Source: DASPKT01 sp035626475 (GTDB taxonomy: Bacteria; Pseudomonadota; Alphaproteobacteria; Azospirillales; Azospirillaceae). From it: a stretch of 64,000 nucleotides of DNA. Numbering within the stretch: position 1 is the stretch's first letter; each line of letters starts with the position of its first letter. Position numbers and translations under genes: made by a program. Below the pieces are notes generated by a model. The model did not search any database and was not told the DNA's origin. It was given only the letters and a program-made list of their open reading frames with translations. Of this stretch, positions 30,639 through 39,743 are shown in pieces. Where the stretch lies: contig DASPNP010000032.1 of NCBI GenBank assembly GCA_035626475.1, positions 1 to 64,000 of the forward strand, read 5' to 3'.

Positions 30639-33314
30639 TCAGAATCGGTAGCGGACCTCGACGATACCCGGATCATCGGGGTGCTCCTGCCGGCGGAACC
30701 CCAGGTCGCGGCACAGCTGCAGCATGTTCCGGTTCTCCCGCAGCACCTCCCCGAACACCTCCTTGATGCCGCGTGAGCGGGCATAGTCCAGGATGCGGGT
30801 CATCAGCAGCCGGCCCAGCCCCTTGCCCTTCATGTCGCTGCGCACCAGCACCGCGTATTCCGCCTTCTCATTGTCCGGGTCGGCGGTGATGCGCACCACC
30901 CCATGGATGGCGTCCGAGCCCGTCTCCGCGTCGCGGGCGATGGCGACCAGCGCCATCTCGCGGTCATAGTCGATCTGGGTCAGCCGGGCCGCCATGGCGT
31001 GGGGCAGCCGGCGCATCGGCGCGAAGAAGCGCAGGCGGATGTCGTCGATCGATGTGCGGCCGATCATCTCGTGGATCAGCGGCTCGTCCTCCGGACGGAT
31101 CGGCCGGACCAAGAAGTCATGCCCGTCCTGGAGATGGACCGTCTCCTCCAGCCTCTTCGGATAGGCCCGGATCGCCATCCGCTTCGTGCCGGGCAGCTTG
31201 GGCTCGGCGATGCGGATGCGGGCGTCCAGCGCCAGCACCCCGGTCTCGTCGGCGAAGAGCGGATTGATGTCCAGCTCCGCCACCTCGGGCAGGTCGGTGA
31301 CCAGCTGCGAGATTTTCACCAGCGTCAGCGCGATGGCACCGAGATCGGCCGGCGGATGGTTGCGGTAGCCGGCCAGCAGGCGCGCGACGCGGGTCCGGCA
31401 CATCATCTCCCGCGCCAGGTTCAGGTTCAGCGGCGGCAGGGCCAGCGCCTTGTCGTCGATGACCTCCACCCCGGTGCCGCCATGGCCGAACAGCAGGACC
31501 GGGCCGAACAGCGGGTCGTCGACCATGCCCAGGATCAGCTCCACCGCGTTCGGCATGAGCGCCATCTGCTGCACCGTGACGCCCTCGATCCGGGCATGGG
31601 GAGCGGCGGCACGGATGCGCTCCAGCATGGTGGCGGTGGCGGCCTCCACCTCGTCGGGCCCGATGTTCAGCACCACGCCGCCCAGGTCCGACTTGTGGAT
31701 GATGTCGGGCGACTGGATCTTCAGCACCAGCCGTCCACCCATGCGAAACGCCGCCTCGGCCGCTTCCCTCGGCGTGGCGGCGGTGAAGGTCTGGACGACG
31801 GGGATGCCGTAGGCCTTCAGCACCTCCTTGGTCTCGAACTCCGACAGCCAGGCGCGGCCCTCGGCCATGGCGGCGTCGACGGGCCGGCGGGCGGCCTCGA
31901 GGTCGGCCGTGAACTGGTCGGGGACGCTGTCCGGTGTCTCCATCAGCAGCTCCTGGTTCCGCCGGTAGCGGACCAGATGCATGAAGGCGCGCACCGCCTT
32001 GTCGGGCGTGTCGTAGCTGGGGATGCGGCGGGTACAGAACAGCCTGCGCGCCTCGGCCGCCGCCCCTTCGCCCAGCCAGCTGGTCAGCACCGGGAAACGC
32101 TTGCCGTCCAGCGCGTCGGCCACGGCCTTGGCGGCGTCCAGGCTGTCGGCCAGGGCGGTCGGGCAGTTCAGCGCCAGGATGGCGTCGCAGCCCCGGTCCT
32201 CCAGCAGCGCCGCCGTGGCGTCGGCATAGCGTTGGCCGGGGGCATCGCCGATGATGTCGACCGGGTTGCTCCGGCTCCAGGTCGGGGGCAGGTGGGTGTC
32301 CAGCCGTGCCAGCGTCTCGGGCGACAGCTGCGCCAGCCGCCCGCCCTCGGCCACCAGCGTGTCGGTCGCCAGCACGCCGATGCCGCCGCCGTTGGTGACG
32401 ATGGCCAGCCGGTCGCCATGGATCTGCACGCCGGTCGCCAGCGTCTCCACCGCGTCGAACAGCTCGGCCAGCTCGCCCACCCGCAGCATGCCGGCGCGGC
32501 GGAAGGCGGCGTCGTAGACGGCGTCCGTGCCGGCGAGCGCGCCGGTGTGCGAGCTGGCCGCCCGCGCCGCCTCCTCCGACCGGCCGCCCTTGATGACGAT
32601 GACCGGCTTGGCCCGCGCGGCGGCGCGGCCGGCCGACATGAACTTGCGCGCCTCGGTCACCGCCTCGACATAGAGCAGGATGGCGCGGGTGCCGGGGTCC
32701 TGGGCCATGTAGTCCAGCAGGTCGCCGAAATCGACGTCGGCCATGCCGCCCAGCGAGACCAGGTGCGAGAAGCCGATGCCGCGCGCCGCCGCCCAGTCGA
32801 CGATGGAGGTCACCACCGCCCCGCTCTGCGCGATCAGCGCGATGTCGCCCTTCAGCGGCGGGACATGGACGAAGCTGGCGTTCAGGCCCCGGCCGGGGAC
32901 CATGACCCCCAGGCTGTTCGGCCCGACGACCCGCATCAGGTGCGGCCGGGCGGCGTCCAGCGCCGCCTGCTGAAGCGCGCGGCCCGCCTCGCCCGCCTCG
33001 GCGAAGCCGGCGCTGATCACCACGGCGGCCCGGGTGCCGCGCTCCCCCAGCTCGGCGACGAGGCCAGGGACGGTCTCGGGCGGGGTGCAGAGGACGGCGA
33101 GGTCGGGAACGACGGGCAGGTCCGCCACCGAGGCGTAGCACAGCACCCCCTCGATGGAGCGCTCGGTCGGGTTGACCGGCATGATCGGCCCGTCGAAGCC
33201 GCCGGCGAAGAGGTTCCGCGCCACCACCTGCCCGATGGAATGCGGCTTGCGGCCGGCGCCGATCAGCGCGACGGAGGCGGGCTTGAACAGCCGGTCCAGG
33301 TTGCGGATCGTCAT
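30639..33314 (-). CDS. pat: Acyl-CoA synthetase (NDP-forming)-like / GNAT protein acetyltransferase, Pat type
   Basis: An 891-residue fusion in the order CoA-binding domain (IRNLDRLFKPASVALIGAGR), ligase domain, ATP-grasp domain (about 500-700, with LVLKIQSPDIIHKSDLGGVV) and GNAT acetyltransferase (about 725-891, with VRSDMKGKGLGRLLMTRILD). Proteins of this architecture (PatZ/YfiQ, Pat) acetylate lysines and so switch off acetyl-CoA synthetase. The SHTGALAG motif that carries the phospho-histidine in active NDP-forming synthetases is present, so ligase activity cannot be excluded. The ATG at 33314 is used because homology begins there; upstream in-frame sequence has no coding character. Confidence 0.92.
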   Translation of the reverse strand: MTIRNLDRLFKPASVALIGAGRKPHSIGQVVARNLFAGGFDGPIMPVNPTERSIEGVLCYASVADLPVVPDLAVLCTPPETVPGLVAELGERGTRAAVVISAGFAEAGEAGRALQQAALDAARPHLMRVVGPNSLGVMVPGRGLNASFVHVPPLKGDIALIAQSGAVVTSIVDWAAARGIGFSHLVSLGGMADVDFGDLLDYMAQDPGTRAILLYVEAVTEARKFMSAGRAAARAKPVIVIKGGRSEEAARAASSHTGALAGTDAVYDAAFRRAGMLRVGELAELFDAVETLATGVQIHGDRLAIVTNGGGIGVLATDTLVAEGGRLAQLSPETLARLDTHLPPTWSRSNPVDIIGDAPGQRYADATAALLEDRGCDAILALNCPTALADSLDAAKAVADALDGKRFPVLTSWLGEGAAAEARRLFCTRRIPSYDTPDKAVRAFMHLVRYRRNQELLMETPDSVPDQFTADLEAARRPVDAAMAEGRAWLSEFETKEVLKAYGIPVVQTFTAATPREAAEAAFRMGGRLVLKIQSPDIIHKSDLGGVVLNIGPDEVEAATATMLERIRAAAPHARIEGVTVQQMALMPNAVELILGMVDDPLFGPVLLFGHGGTGVEVIDDKALALPPLNLNLAREMMCRTRVARLLAGYRNHPPADLGAIALTLVKISQLVTDLPEVAELDINPLFADETGVLALDARIRIAEPKLPGTKRMAIRAYPKRLEETVHLQDGHDFLVRPIRPEDEPLIHEMIGRTSIDDIRLRFFAPMRRLPHAMAARLTQIDYDREMALVAIARDAETGSDAIHGVVRITADPDNEKAEYAVLVRSDMKGKGLGRLLMTRILDYARSRGIKEVFGEVLRENRNMLQLCRDLGFRRQEHPDDPGIVEVRYRF

Positions 33315-33457
33315 CGCGGGGTCGCTCCGTGCCGTGATGGCGCCAGGATAGGCAAGCCAACAGCCACCGCGATGACATGGCTCAAGTGGGGGTTCGGGGC
33401 AAGGGTGGCGAGAGGTGATAGGAGGGCATCGGGTCCTTCGAGGCCGTCGCGGAATGA

Positions 33458-33491
33458 CGAAGGGCACCGGAGTCGCCTCCGGTGCCCTTCG
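33458..33491 (-). terminator. Strong hairpin downstream of ppa
   Basis: cgaagggcaccggag (33458-33472) pairs perfectly with ctccggtgcccttcg (33477-33491): a 15-bp stem with a 4-nt loop, 23 bp after the ppa stop. On the minus strand it is followed by tcattcc without a T run, so termination may be partial or factor-assisted. Confidence 0.6.
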
Positions 33492-33513
33492 CGTCATGCT
33501 CTGGAAGACCGCC

Positions 33514-34074
33514 TCAGATGTGGATGGTCTTCTTCTCTTCCTCGTCGGCCGTCTTGTAGCGCTCGACGCCCTCCTGGATCATTTTGGCCGCCTCGTCGGC
33601 CTCGCCCCAGCGGACGACGCGGACCCACTTGCCCTTCTCCAGATCCTTGTAGTGCTCGAAGAAGTGGCCGATCTGCTCGACCAGGATCTGCGGCAGCTGA
33701 CGGTAGCTGGCGATGTTGCTGTAGAAGGGGTGCAGCTTGTCGACGGGGACCGCCAGGATCTTCTCGTCCATGCCGGCCTCGTCCTCCATCAGCAGCACGC
33801 CGATCGGGCGCGAGCGCAGGACGGCGCCGGGGACGACGGGCGTGGTGCCCACGACCATCACGTCGCAGGGATCGCCGTCGCCCGAGAGCGTGCCCGGGAT
33901 GAAGCCGTAATTGGCCGGGTAGAACATGGCCGTGTGCAGGAAGCGGTCGACATAGACGGCGCCCGAATCCTTGTCGACCTCGTACTTCACGGGCTGGCCG
34001 CCCTGCGGGATCTCGATGACGACGTTGATGTCCCACGGCGGGTTCTTGCCGACCGGGATCTTCTTGATATCCAT
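33514..34074 (-). CDS. ppa: Inorganic pyrophosphatase
   Basis: A 186-residue soluble family I pyrophosphatase that hydrolyses PPi to phosphate and pulls biosynthetic reactions forward. The metal-binding signature is DGDPCDVMVVG, preceded by NYGFIPGTLSGD, and the N-terminal VVIEIPQGG with the conserved lysine in VKYEVDKDSG. Length and motifs match the E. coli enzyme. It stands alone between hairpin and promoter regions and is divergent from the binding-protein gene at 34216. Confidence 0.97.
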   Translation of the reverse strand: MDIKKIPVGKNPPWDINVVIEIPQGGQPVKYEVDKDSGAVYVDRFLHTAMFYPANYGFIPGTLSGDGDPCDVMVVGTTPVVPGAVLRSRPIGVLLMEDEAGMDEKILAVPVDKLHPFYSNIASYRQLPQILVEQIGHFFEHYKDLEKGKWVRVVRWGEADEAAKMIQEGVERYKTADEEEKKTIHI

Positions 34075-34215
34075 GGGAACCGCCTTCTATCTCGGCTGAA
34101 CTGTGGTTAGCTCTTGGTTGGGTCGAGGGCGCGAGCGCCGATCGGGGGGCAGCCTATACGAGTGCAGGTGCGAAATGAAGGCGACATTGGGAGAGGGCAA
34201 CGGGGGAAAAGCGTG

Positions 34216-36051
34216 ATGCTGCGCCGCACCCTCCTGCGTCTTCTCGCCGCCTCTCCCCTCCTGCCGGCATTGCCCGAACCGGTCCGGGGGCAAACAGCGG
34301 CGCCGCCGCTTCGGCACGCCATCTCCATGCATGGCGAGCCCGCTCTGCCCCCCGGTTTCGCGCACCTGCCCTATGCCAATGCGGAAGCGCCCAAGGGCGG
34401 GACCATGCGCCAGAGCATGGTCGGCACCTGGGACAGCCTGAACCCCTTCGCCGTGCGCGGCCGGCCGCCGCTGTACCTCGCGGTCTATGTCTTCCCCAGC
34501 CTGATGGCGCGGAGCTACGACGAGCCCTTCACCCTCTACGCCAGCGCGGCCGAGGGGCTGAGGGTGGCGGAGGATCGCTCCTGGGTGGAGTACGCGGTGC
34601 GCCCCGGGGCGACCTGGCACGACGGCCGGCCGATCACCGCCGACGATGTGCTGTTCAGCTTCCACACCCTGCGCGCCAAGGGCCGCCCGGCCTACCGCAC
34701 CAACTACGCCAAGGTGGCCGGCGCCGAGCGGACGGGCGAGCGCACGGTGCGCTTCGACTTCGCGCCCGGACCCGACGGCTCGGTCGACCGGGAGATGCCG
34801 CTGATCCTGGGGCTGATGCCGCTGCTGCCGGAGCATTGGTGGGCGGGGCGCGACCTCTCCCGGCCGTTCCTGGACAATCCGCTCGGCGGTGGTCCCTACC
34901 GGGTGGGTGCGGCCGAACCCGGCCGCAGCGTCACCTACGAGCGGGTGCGGAACTGGTGGGGCGCCGAGCTGCCGGTGAACCGCGGCCTGCACAATTTCGA
35001 CGCCATCCGCATCGACTGGTACCGCGACGAGACGGTGGCGCTGGAGGCCTTCAAGGCCGGGCTGGTGCACATCCGGCGCGAGCCCGACCCGGCGCTCTGG
35101 GCCCGCTCCTACGGCGGCAAGGCGCTGGAGCGGGGCGAGGTGGTCCGCGAGGAGATTCCCCACCGGCGGGTGGAGTGGGCGCGCGGCTTCATGCTGAACA
35201 CACGGCGACGGCCGCTGGACGACGTCCGGGTGCGCGAGGCGCTGGGCCTCGCCTTCGACTTCGACTGGATGAACGGGCACCTGTTCTTCGGCGCCTACCG
35301 GCGTACCGAGAGCGTCTATCCGAACAGCGCGCTGGCCACGCCCGACGGCCCGCCCTCGCCAGCCGAGGCGGCGCTGCTGGAGCCGTTCCGCGCAAGGCTG
35401 GACCCGCGCATCTTCGGTCCCGCCTGGCGGGCGCCGCGCACAGACGGGTCCGGCCCAGCCGCCCAGCGCCCGCACCTGCGCCGCGCCATGGCGCTGCTGG
35501 CGGAGGCGGGCTTCACGGTCGAGGGCGGCCGGCAGGTCGGCGCCGACAAACGTCCCCTCTCGCTGGAGGTGCTGCTGGCCGAGCCCAAGGACGAGCGGGT
35601 GGCGCTGGAATGGGCGCGGGCGCTTTCGCGGATCGGGGTGGAGCTGCGCCTGCGGGTGGTCGACAGCACCCAGTTCCAGAAGCGCATCGACGGCTTCGAC
35701 TTCGACGTGGCCCTGCACCGCTGGGTCAACAGCCTGTCGCCCGGCAACGAGCAGGCGCTGTATTTCGGCTCCAAGGCGGCGGAGACGCCGGCCAGCCGCA
35801 ACTATCCCGGCATCCGCGAGCCGGCGGTGGACGCGATGATCCAAGCGATGCTGCGGGCGGAAACCCGGGACGGGCTGGTCACGGCCACCAACGCGCTGGA
35901 CCGGGTGCTGGCCTGGGGCCATTACTTCGTGCCGCTCTGGCACCAGCCGGACGACCGCGTCGCCTATTGGCGGAGCCTCCGCCGCCCCCAGCAGACGCCG
36001 CTCTACGGCGTCACGCTGGAGACGTGGTGGTCGGAGGAGAATCCTGCTTAG
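34216..36051 (+). CDS. YejA-like family 5 substrate-binding protein
   Basis: A 611-residue periplasmic protein. It has a signal peptide (residues 1-23, LLRLLAASPLLPALPEPVRG) and then the start motif of the YejA subfamily (HAISMHGEPALPPGF, YANAEAPKGGTMRQ). YejA-type proteins bind oligopeptides and peptide antibiotics such as microcin C for the YejABEF importer. The yejBEF permease and ATPase genes are not adjacent. The ATG at 34216 is used because the signal peptide begins there. Its stop overlaps that of the convergent kinase gene by 4 bp. Confidence 0.88.
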   Translation: MLRRTLLRLLAASPLLPALPEPVRGQTAAPPLRHAISMHGEPALPPGFAHLPYANAEAPKGGTMRQSMVGTWDSLNPFAVRGRPPLYLAVYVFPSLMARSYDEPFTLYASAAEGLRVAEDRSWVEYAVRPGATWHDGRPITADDVLFSFHTLRAKGRPAYRTNYAKVAGAERTGERTVRFDFAPGPDGSVDREMPLILGLMPLLPEHWWAGRDLSRPFLDNPLGGGPYRVGAAEPGRSVTYERVRNWWGAELPVNRGLHNFDAIRIDWYRDETVALEAFKAGLVHIRREPDPALWARSYGGKALERGEVVREEIPHRRVEWARGFMLNTRRRPLDDVRVREALGLAFDFDWMNGHLFFGAYRRTESVYPNSALATPDGPPSPAEAALLEPFRARLDPRIFGPAWRAPRTDGSGPAAQRPHLRRAMALLAEAGFTVEGGRQVGADKRPLSLEVLLAEPKDERVALEWARALSRIGVELRLRVVDSTQFQKRIDGFDFDVALHRWVNSLSPGNEQALYFGSKAAETPASRNYPGIREPAVDAMIQAMLRAETRDGLVTATNALDRVLAWGHYFVPLWHQPDDRVAYWRSLRRPQQTPLYGVTLETWWSEENPA

Positions 36052-37037
36052 AGGCTCTGGGCCAGCAGCTGCTTCAGGTCGACCTGCGGCCGGGCGCCGT
36101 AATGGCCGATGATGTGGGCGGCGCAGACCGCGCCCATGCGGGCGCAGGTGGCCAGGTCGCGGCCAGCGGTGTAGCCGGTCAGGAAGCCCGAGGCGAACAG
36201 GTCGCCGGCGCCGGTGGTGTCCACCACCTGGGTCACCTTGGCGGCCGGGACGGTGATGGTGTCGTCGGCGGTGACGACCACGGCGCCCTTCTCGCTGCGG
36301 GTCAGGACCGCGACCTCGCAGTTGCCGCGGACGGCCTTGACGGCGCTGTCGAAGTCGCCGCCGTACAGCGCCGTGATCTCCGCCTCGTTGGCGAAGAGGA
36401 TGTCGACATGGTTCTTCACCAGGTCGAGGAAGCTGTCATGGTGGCGGTCGACGCAGAAGCTGTCGGACAGCGACAGCGACACCTTGCGGCCGGCCTTGTG
36501 CGCCACGTCGGCGGCCTTCAGGAAGGCCTGCTTGGCGGCCGGCGGGTCCCACAGGTAGCCCTCGAGATAGGTGACCTTGGCGCTGGCGATGGTCGCCTCG
36601 TCCACGTCGTCGGGCGTCAGCATGAGGCAGGCGCCGAGGAAGGTGTTCATGGTCCGGTGCGCGTCCGGCGTCACCAGGATCAGGCAGCGGGCGGTCGGCG
36701 TGCCGTCGCCGATGGCCGGCGTGTCGAAGCGGATGCCGGTCGAGGTCATGTCATGGCGGTAGACATGGCCCAGCTGGTCCTGGCCGACCTTGCCGATGAA
36801 GGCGCCGGTGCCGCCGGCCGACGCGATGCCGGCCATGGTGTTGCCGGCCGAGCCGCCGGACATCTCCAGCCCCGGGCCCATCTTGCCGTAGAGGCTCTCG
36901 GCCTCGTTCGTGTCGATCAGCCGCATGCCCGACTTGATCAGGCCGTTCTCGGCCAGGAACCCCTCGTCGGCCTGCGCGATCACGTCCACGATCGCATTGC
37001 CGATACCCACCACGTCGATCAGAGCCCCGTTGGCCAC
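36048..37037 (-). CDS. PfkB-family kinase, probable adenosine kinase
   Basis: A 329-residue ribokinase-fold enzyme. The N-terminal GIGNAIVDVIAQ, the substrate-binding MSGGSAGNTMAGIASAGG and the catalytic DTTGAGDLFASGFLTGY are all in place; the aspartate of GAGD is the base. The combination of GGSAGNT with GIGNAIVD is typical of bacterial adenosine kinases, so phosphorylation of adenosine to AMP is likely, though other nucleosides or sugars are possible. The ATG at 37037 gives the usual length. It converges on the YejA-like gene. Confidence 0.88.
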   Translation of the reverse strand: MANGALIDVVGIGNAIVDVIAQADEGFLAENGLIKSGMRLIDTNEAESLYGKMGPGLEMSGGSAGNTMAGIASAGGTGAFIGKVGQDQLGHVYRHDMTSTGIRFDTPAIGDGTPTARCLILVTPDAHRTMNTFLGACLMLTPDDVDEATIASAKVTYLEGYLWDPPAAKQAFLKAADVAHKAGRKVSLSLSDSFCVDRHHDSFLDLVKNHVDILFANEAEITALYGGDFDSAVKAVRGNCEVAVLTRSEKGAVVVTADDTITVPAAKVTQVVDTTGAGDLFASGFLTGYTAGRDLATCARMGAVCAAHIIGHYGARPQVDLKQLLAQSL

Positions 37038-37122
37038 GCCGCTTCTCCGCTGTCACTGCCCGGTTGGAAAGGGGCGGAGTATAGCCACGCGCGTCCTTGC
37101 GGCAAGCGGCGTCGACTCTTAG

Positions 37123-37824
37123 ATGCTGGGCAGCCCCTTTATCGGAGATTTCGCCGGGATGATCCGCGCCTTCATGCTGGCCGTGGGCCAGATCACGGAG
37201 CCCGCCCTGTTCGGGGTGACGCTGCGCTCGGTGCTGGCGACGCTGGTCCTGGCCCTGCTGCTGGTCGGCGGCGTCTGGTACGCGCTGTTCGAGACGACCC
37301 TGTTCAAGCTGCCCTATCTGGAATGGGCGGCCGACGTGCTGGGCGGGCTGCTGGTGGTGGCGCTGCCGGTGCTGCTGTTCCCGGCGCTGGTGGTCGCGGT
37401 CTCGGGCTTCTTCCTGGACGAGGTGGTGAAGGCGGTTGAGCGCCGCCACTATCCGGCCCTGGCGCCCGGCCGCGACCAGGGGGTGCTGGAGGGACTCTGG
37501 AGCGCCTTGAAGTTCCTGGGGCTGATCCTGGTGCTGAACCTGCTGTTCCTGCCGCTCTACCTGATCCCCGGGCTGAACCTGATCGTCTTCCCAGCGCTCA
37601 ACGGCTACCTCCTGGGGCGCGAATATTTCGAGTTGGTCGCCGTGAGACGGATGGGACCGGCCGAGATGCGCGTGATGAGAAGGGAGCGCCGGCTGGGACT
37701 TTTTTCGGGGGGTGTCATTATTGCCTTTCTTTCCCTGGTCCCCTTCGTAAATCTCCTGACGCCGGTGCTGGCGACGGCCTTCATGGTGCATCTCTTCGAG
37801 AGGTACCGCCGAGGCTTGATGTAG
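37123..37824 (+). CDS. EI24-domain / CysZ-like inner-membrane protein
   Basis: A 233-residue membrane protein with six hydrophobic stretches and the EI24/CysZ pattern: LRSVLATLVLALLLVGGVWY, DVLGGLLVVALPVLLFPALV, then the family's EVVKAVERRHYP and PGLNLIVFPALNGYLLGREYFELVA. CysZ proteins conduct sulfate for cysteine synthesis. Whether this one does cannot be told from sequence. It is short of neighbours with a related role. Near the end of the gene, the stretch around 37700-37740 has a poly-T patch unusual for this genome. Confidence 0.85.
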   Translation: MLGSPFIGDFAGMIRAFMLAVGQITEPALFGVTLRSVLATLVLALLLVGGVWYALFETTLFKLPYLEWAADVLGGLLVVALPVLLFPALVVAVSGFFLDEVVKAVERRHYPALAPGRDQGVLEGLWSALKFLGLILVLNLLFLPLYLIPGLNLIVFPALNGYLLGREYFELVAVRRMGPAEMRVMRRERRLGLFSGGVIIAFLSLVPFVNLLTPVLATAFMVHLFERYRRGLM

Positions 37825-37903
37825 CACCGGGACGCATGATACCCGAGTCGGTGCCGGCCCGATCCGTACGCCGCCGATCGACAGCAGTTTTGGGGGCAGA
37901 CAG

Positions 37904-38740
37904 ATGTTTCTCCGCCGCAACACGCCCACGGGGCCCAGCGCTCCGGACGCCGCGCCCGCCACCGACCTGCGCAAGGCAGAGCCGGCGCCCGCCCAGACCG
38001 CGGCCCCGACGACGCCCGTCCAGACCGCGGCCCCGACGACGCCCGTCCAGACCGCCACTCCGACCACGCCTGCGCATACCCAGCCCGCCGACGCTGCCCC
38101 GCGGCTCCAGCCCTCCGATAAAGGACCCGACATGTTCAACAAGCCGATGAACCAGACGCCGTCCACCCCGGCCACGCCCGCCACCCCGGCGACGCCGTCC
38201 ACCCCGGCCGCTCCGGCGGCCGCGGCCACCACCCCGGCCGCCGGCGCCAACGCCGCCGCCGGCTTCCGCCCGGACATCCCGCGCCGGGTGGTGGACATCC
38301 CCGGCACCCCGCCGAAGCGCGTCTCGCCGACCGGCACCGAGGGGGCGCCGGCCGAGATGCGCAAGCTGATCGTCGGCCGCGACATCTCCCTGTCGGGTGA
38401 GATCGCCGCCTGCGACGTGCTGGTGGTCGAGGGCACCGTCGAGGCCAAGCTGCGCGACGGCCGCAACATCGAGGTCGCCGACACCGGCCTGTTCAAGGGC
38501 TCGGTCGAGATCGACGAGGCCGACATCGGCGGCCGCTTCGAGGGCGACATCACCGTCCGCGGCACGCTGCGCGTGCGCTCCACCGGCCGCATCCAGGGCA
38601 GCATCCGCTACGGCACCCTCGAGGTCGAGCAGGGCGGCCAGCTGATCGGCTCCATCGACACGCTCTCGGGCGGCGCCGCCAAGCCGGCCAAGGCCCCCGA
38701 GCCCGTCGCCGACGAGCCCAAGGCCGAGGTCGCCGAGTAA
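37904..38740 (+). CDS. Bactofilin with a long low-complexity N-terminus
   Basis: A 278-residue cytoskeletal protein. Residues about 145-262 form the right-handed beta-helical bactofilin domain (KLIVGRDISLSGEIAACDVL, then VEGTVEAKLRDGRNIEV and GGRFEGDITVRGTLRVRST), which polymerises without nucleotide. The first 140 residues are Thr/Pro/Ala-rich and repetitive, and the C-terminus is Ala/Lys/Pro-rich. An internal ATG at 38132 (FNKPMNQTPSTP) could produce a shorter form. Bactofilins organise cell shape, stalks or polar complexes in alphaproteobacteria. A strong terminator follows. Confidence 0.9.
   Translation: MFLRRNTPTGPSAPDAAPATDLRKAEPAPAQTAAPTTPVQTAAPTTPVQTATPTTPAHTQPADAAPRLQPSDKGPDMFNKPMNQTPSTPATPATPATPSTPAAPAAAATTPAAGANAAAGFRPDIPRRVVDIPGTPPKRVSPTGTEGAPAEMRKLIVGRDISLSGEIAACDVLVVEGTVEAKLRDGRNIEVADTGLFKGSVEIDEADIGGRFEGDITVRGTLRVRSTGRIQGSIRYGTLEVEQGGQLIGSIDTLSGGAAKPAKAPEPVADEPKAEVAE
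38006..38086 (+). repeat. Three 27-bp tandem repeats in the bactofilin N-terminus
   Basis: Units at 38006-38032, 38033-38059 and 38060-38086 share ccgacgacgcccgtccagac, the third being degenerate. They encode repeats of TPVQTAAPT type. A further low-complexity run (accccgg / acgccgt) follows at about 38163-38215. Such in-frame repeats can vary in number between strains. Confidence 0.8.
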
Positions 38741-38765
38741 GTCCTTCCGCATCCGCGGAAACGCG

Positions 38766-38802
38766 AACGCCGGCCGGGGAACCCGGCCGGCGTTTTCGTT
38801 TT
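38766..38802 (+). terminator. Rho-independent terminator after the bactofilin gene
   Basis: A perfect 13-bp stem, aacgccggccggg (38766-38778) with cccggccggcgtt (38782-38794), on a 3-nt loop, followed by ttcgtttt. Confidence 0.9.
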
Positions 38803-38826
38803 GGGCGATGCGCTCTGTAGCCAGCG

Positions 38827-39192
38827 TCACCCCAGACGCATCACCAGCGGCCCCAGCGGGCGGCCGCCCAGGATGTGGACGTGCAGGTGCGGGACCTCCT
38901 GGTGGCTGTCCGGGCCGTGGTTGGCCAGCAGCCGGTAGCCGGTGTCCTCCACCCCCGCCGCCCTGGCGATCGCCCCCACCGCGCGGGTGAAGGCGACGAT
39001 CTCCGCGTCCGACGCCTTGGCGCTGAAATCGGCGAAGCTGACATACGCCCCCTTGGGGATCACCAGGATGTGCGTCGGCGCCTGGGGATGGATGTCGTGG
39101 AAGGCCAGGACGTGCTCGTCCTCATGGACCTTCTTGCACGGAATCTCGCCGCGCAGGATGCGGGCGAAGATGTTGTTGGGATCGTAGGCCAT
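38827..39192 (-). CDS. HIT-family nucleotide-binding hydrolase (HinT-like)
   Basis: A 121-residue histidine-triad protein. The active-site motif is VPHLHVHILGG near the C-terminus, with NIFARILRGEIPCKKVHEDE at the N-terminus, typical of HinT/protein kinase C interacting homologues. These enzymes hydrolyse adenosine phosphoramidates. It lies upstream of hisE on the same strand order (HIT after hisE in transcription), separated from it by a family A repeat. Confidence 0.93.
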   Translation of the reverse strand: MAYDPNNIFARILRGEIPCKKVHEDEHVLAFHDIHPQAPTHILVIPKGAYVSFADFSAKASDAEIVAFTRAVGAIARAAGVEDTGYRLLANHGPDSHQEVPHLHVHILGGRPLGPLVMRLG

Positions 39193-39255
39193 GGCTGCGC
39201 TCCTCCTCTTCTCTTCCCCTCCCGCCCTTGTGATCCGGCGGGCGGCGTTGGTGCT

Positions 39256-39380
39256 GTGCGTCCTTCGACAAGCTCAGGATGAGGGGAAATTTGCTGCTCC
39301 CGGCCGAACCTTCGCGGTTGTAGCCAGGAGTGCCTGGCATCCCCGGTCCCTCATCCTGAGCCTGTCGAAGGACGCACCAA
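39256..39380. repeat. Composite repeat family A, inner part only
   Basis: tgcgtccttcgacaagctca at 39257-39276 pairs with tcatcctgagcctgtcgaag (39351-39370), with the conserved core tgctgctcccggccg and ggagtgcctggcat. It sits between the 3' end of hisE and the 5' end of the HIT gene, both on the minus strand. Confidence 0.8.
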
Positions 39381-39414
39381 GTCTCAGCCTCGCCCCGGCC
39401 GAGACCCGAAATCC

Positions 39415-39732
39415 TCACCCCTTGCGGCCCTTCTTCTCCTCGATGCCGCTGACGCCCTTGCGGGCCTCCAGCACCTTGTAGACGTCCTGCGGCGACAAGC
39501 CCATCTCGGCCCAGAGCACCAGCAGGTGGAACAGCAGGTCGGCCGATTCCTCGGCAAGCTTGGCGCGGTCGCCGCGCATCGCCTCGATGACCGTCTCCAC
39601 CGCCTCCTCGCCGACCTTCTGGGCGATCTTGGCGCGCCCCTTGGCGAAGAGGCGCGCCGTGTGCGAGGCCTCGGGGTCGCCGTCGCGGCGCGACAGGATG
39701 GTGGCGTAGAGCTCGTCCAGGGTCGCCGTCAT
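39415..39732 (-). CDS. hisE: Phosphoribosyl-ATP pyrophosphatase
   Basis: A 105-residue enzyme that removes pyrophosphate from phosphoribosyl-ATP, the second step of histidine synthesis. The MazG-like motifs are visible: ARLFAKGRAKIAQKVGEEAVETVIEA and AEESADLLFHLLVLWAEMG, holding the metal-binding glutamates and aspartate. It is a stand-alone HisE, not fused to HisI. It is the last gene of the his cluster, 11 bp after hisF. Confidence 0.95.
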   Translation of the reverse strand: MTATLDELYATILSRRDGDPEASHTARLFAKGRAKIAQKVGEEAVETVIEAMRGDRAKLAEESADLLFHLLVLWAEMGLSPQDVYKVLEARKGVSGIEEKKGRKG

Positions 39733-39743
39733 GGTGCGCCTCC

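Noticed and set aside
30903..33902. 999-residue frame opposite the Pat-type gene
   Set aside because: An antisense shadow of the acyl-CoA synthetase/GNAT gene with low-complexity composition; no domain visible.
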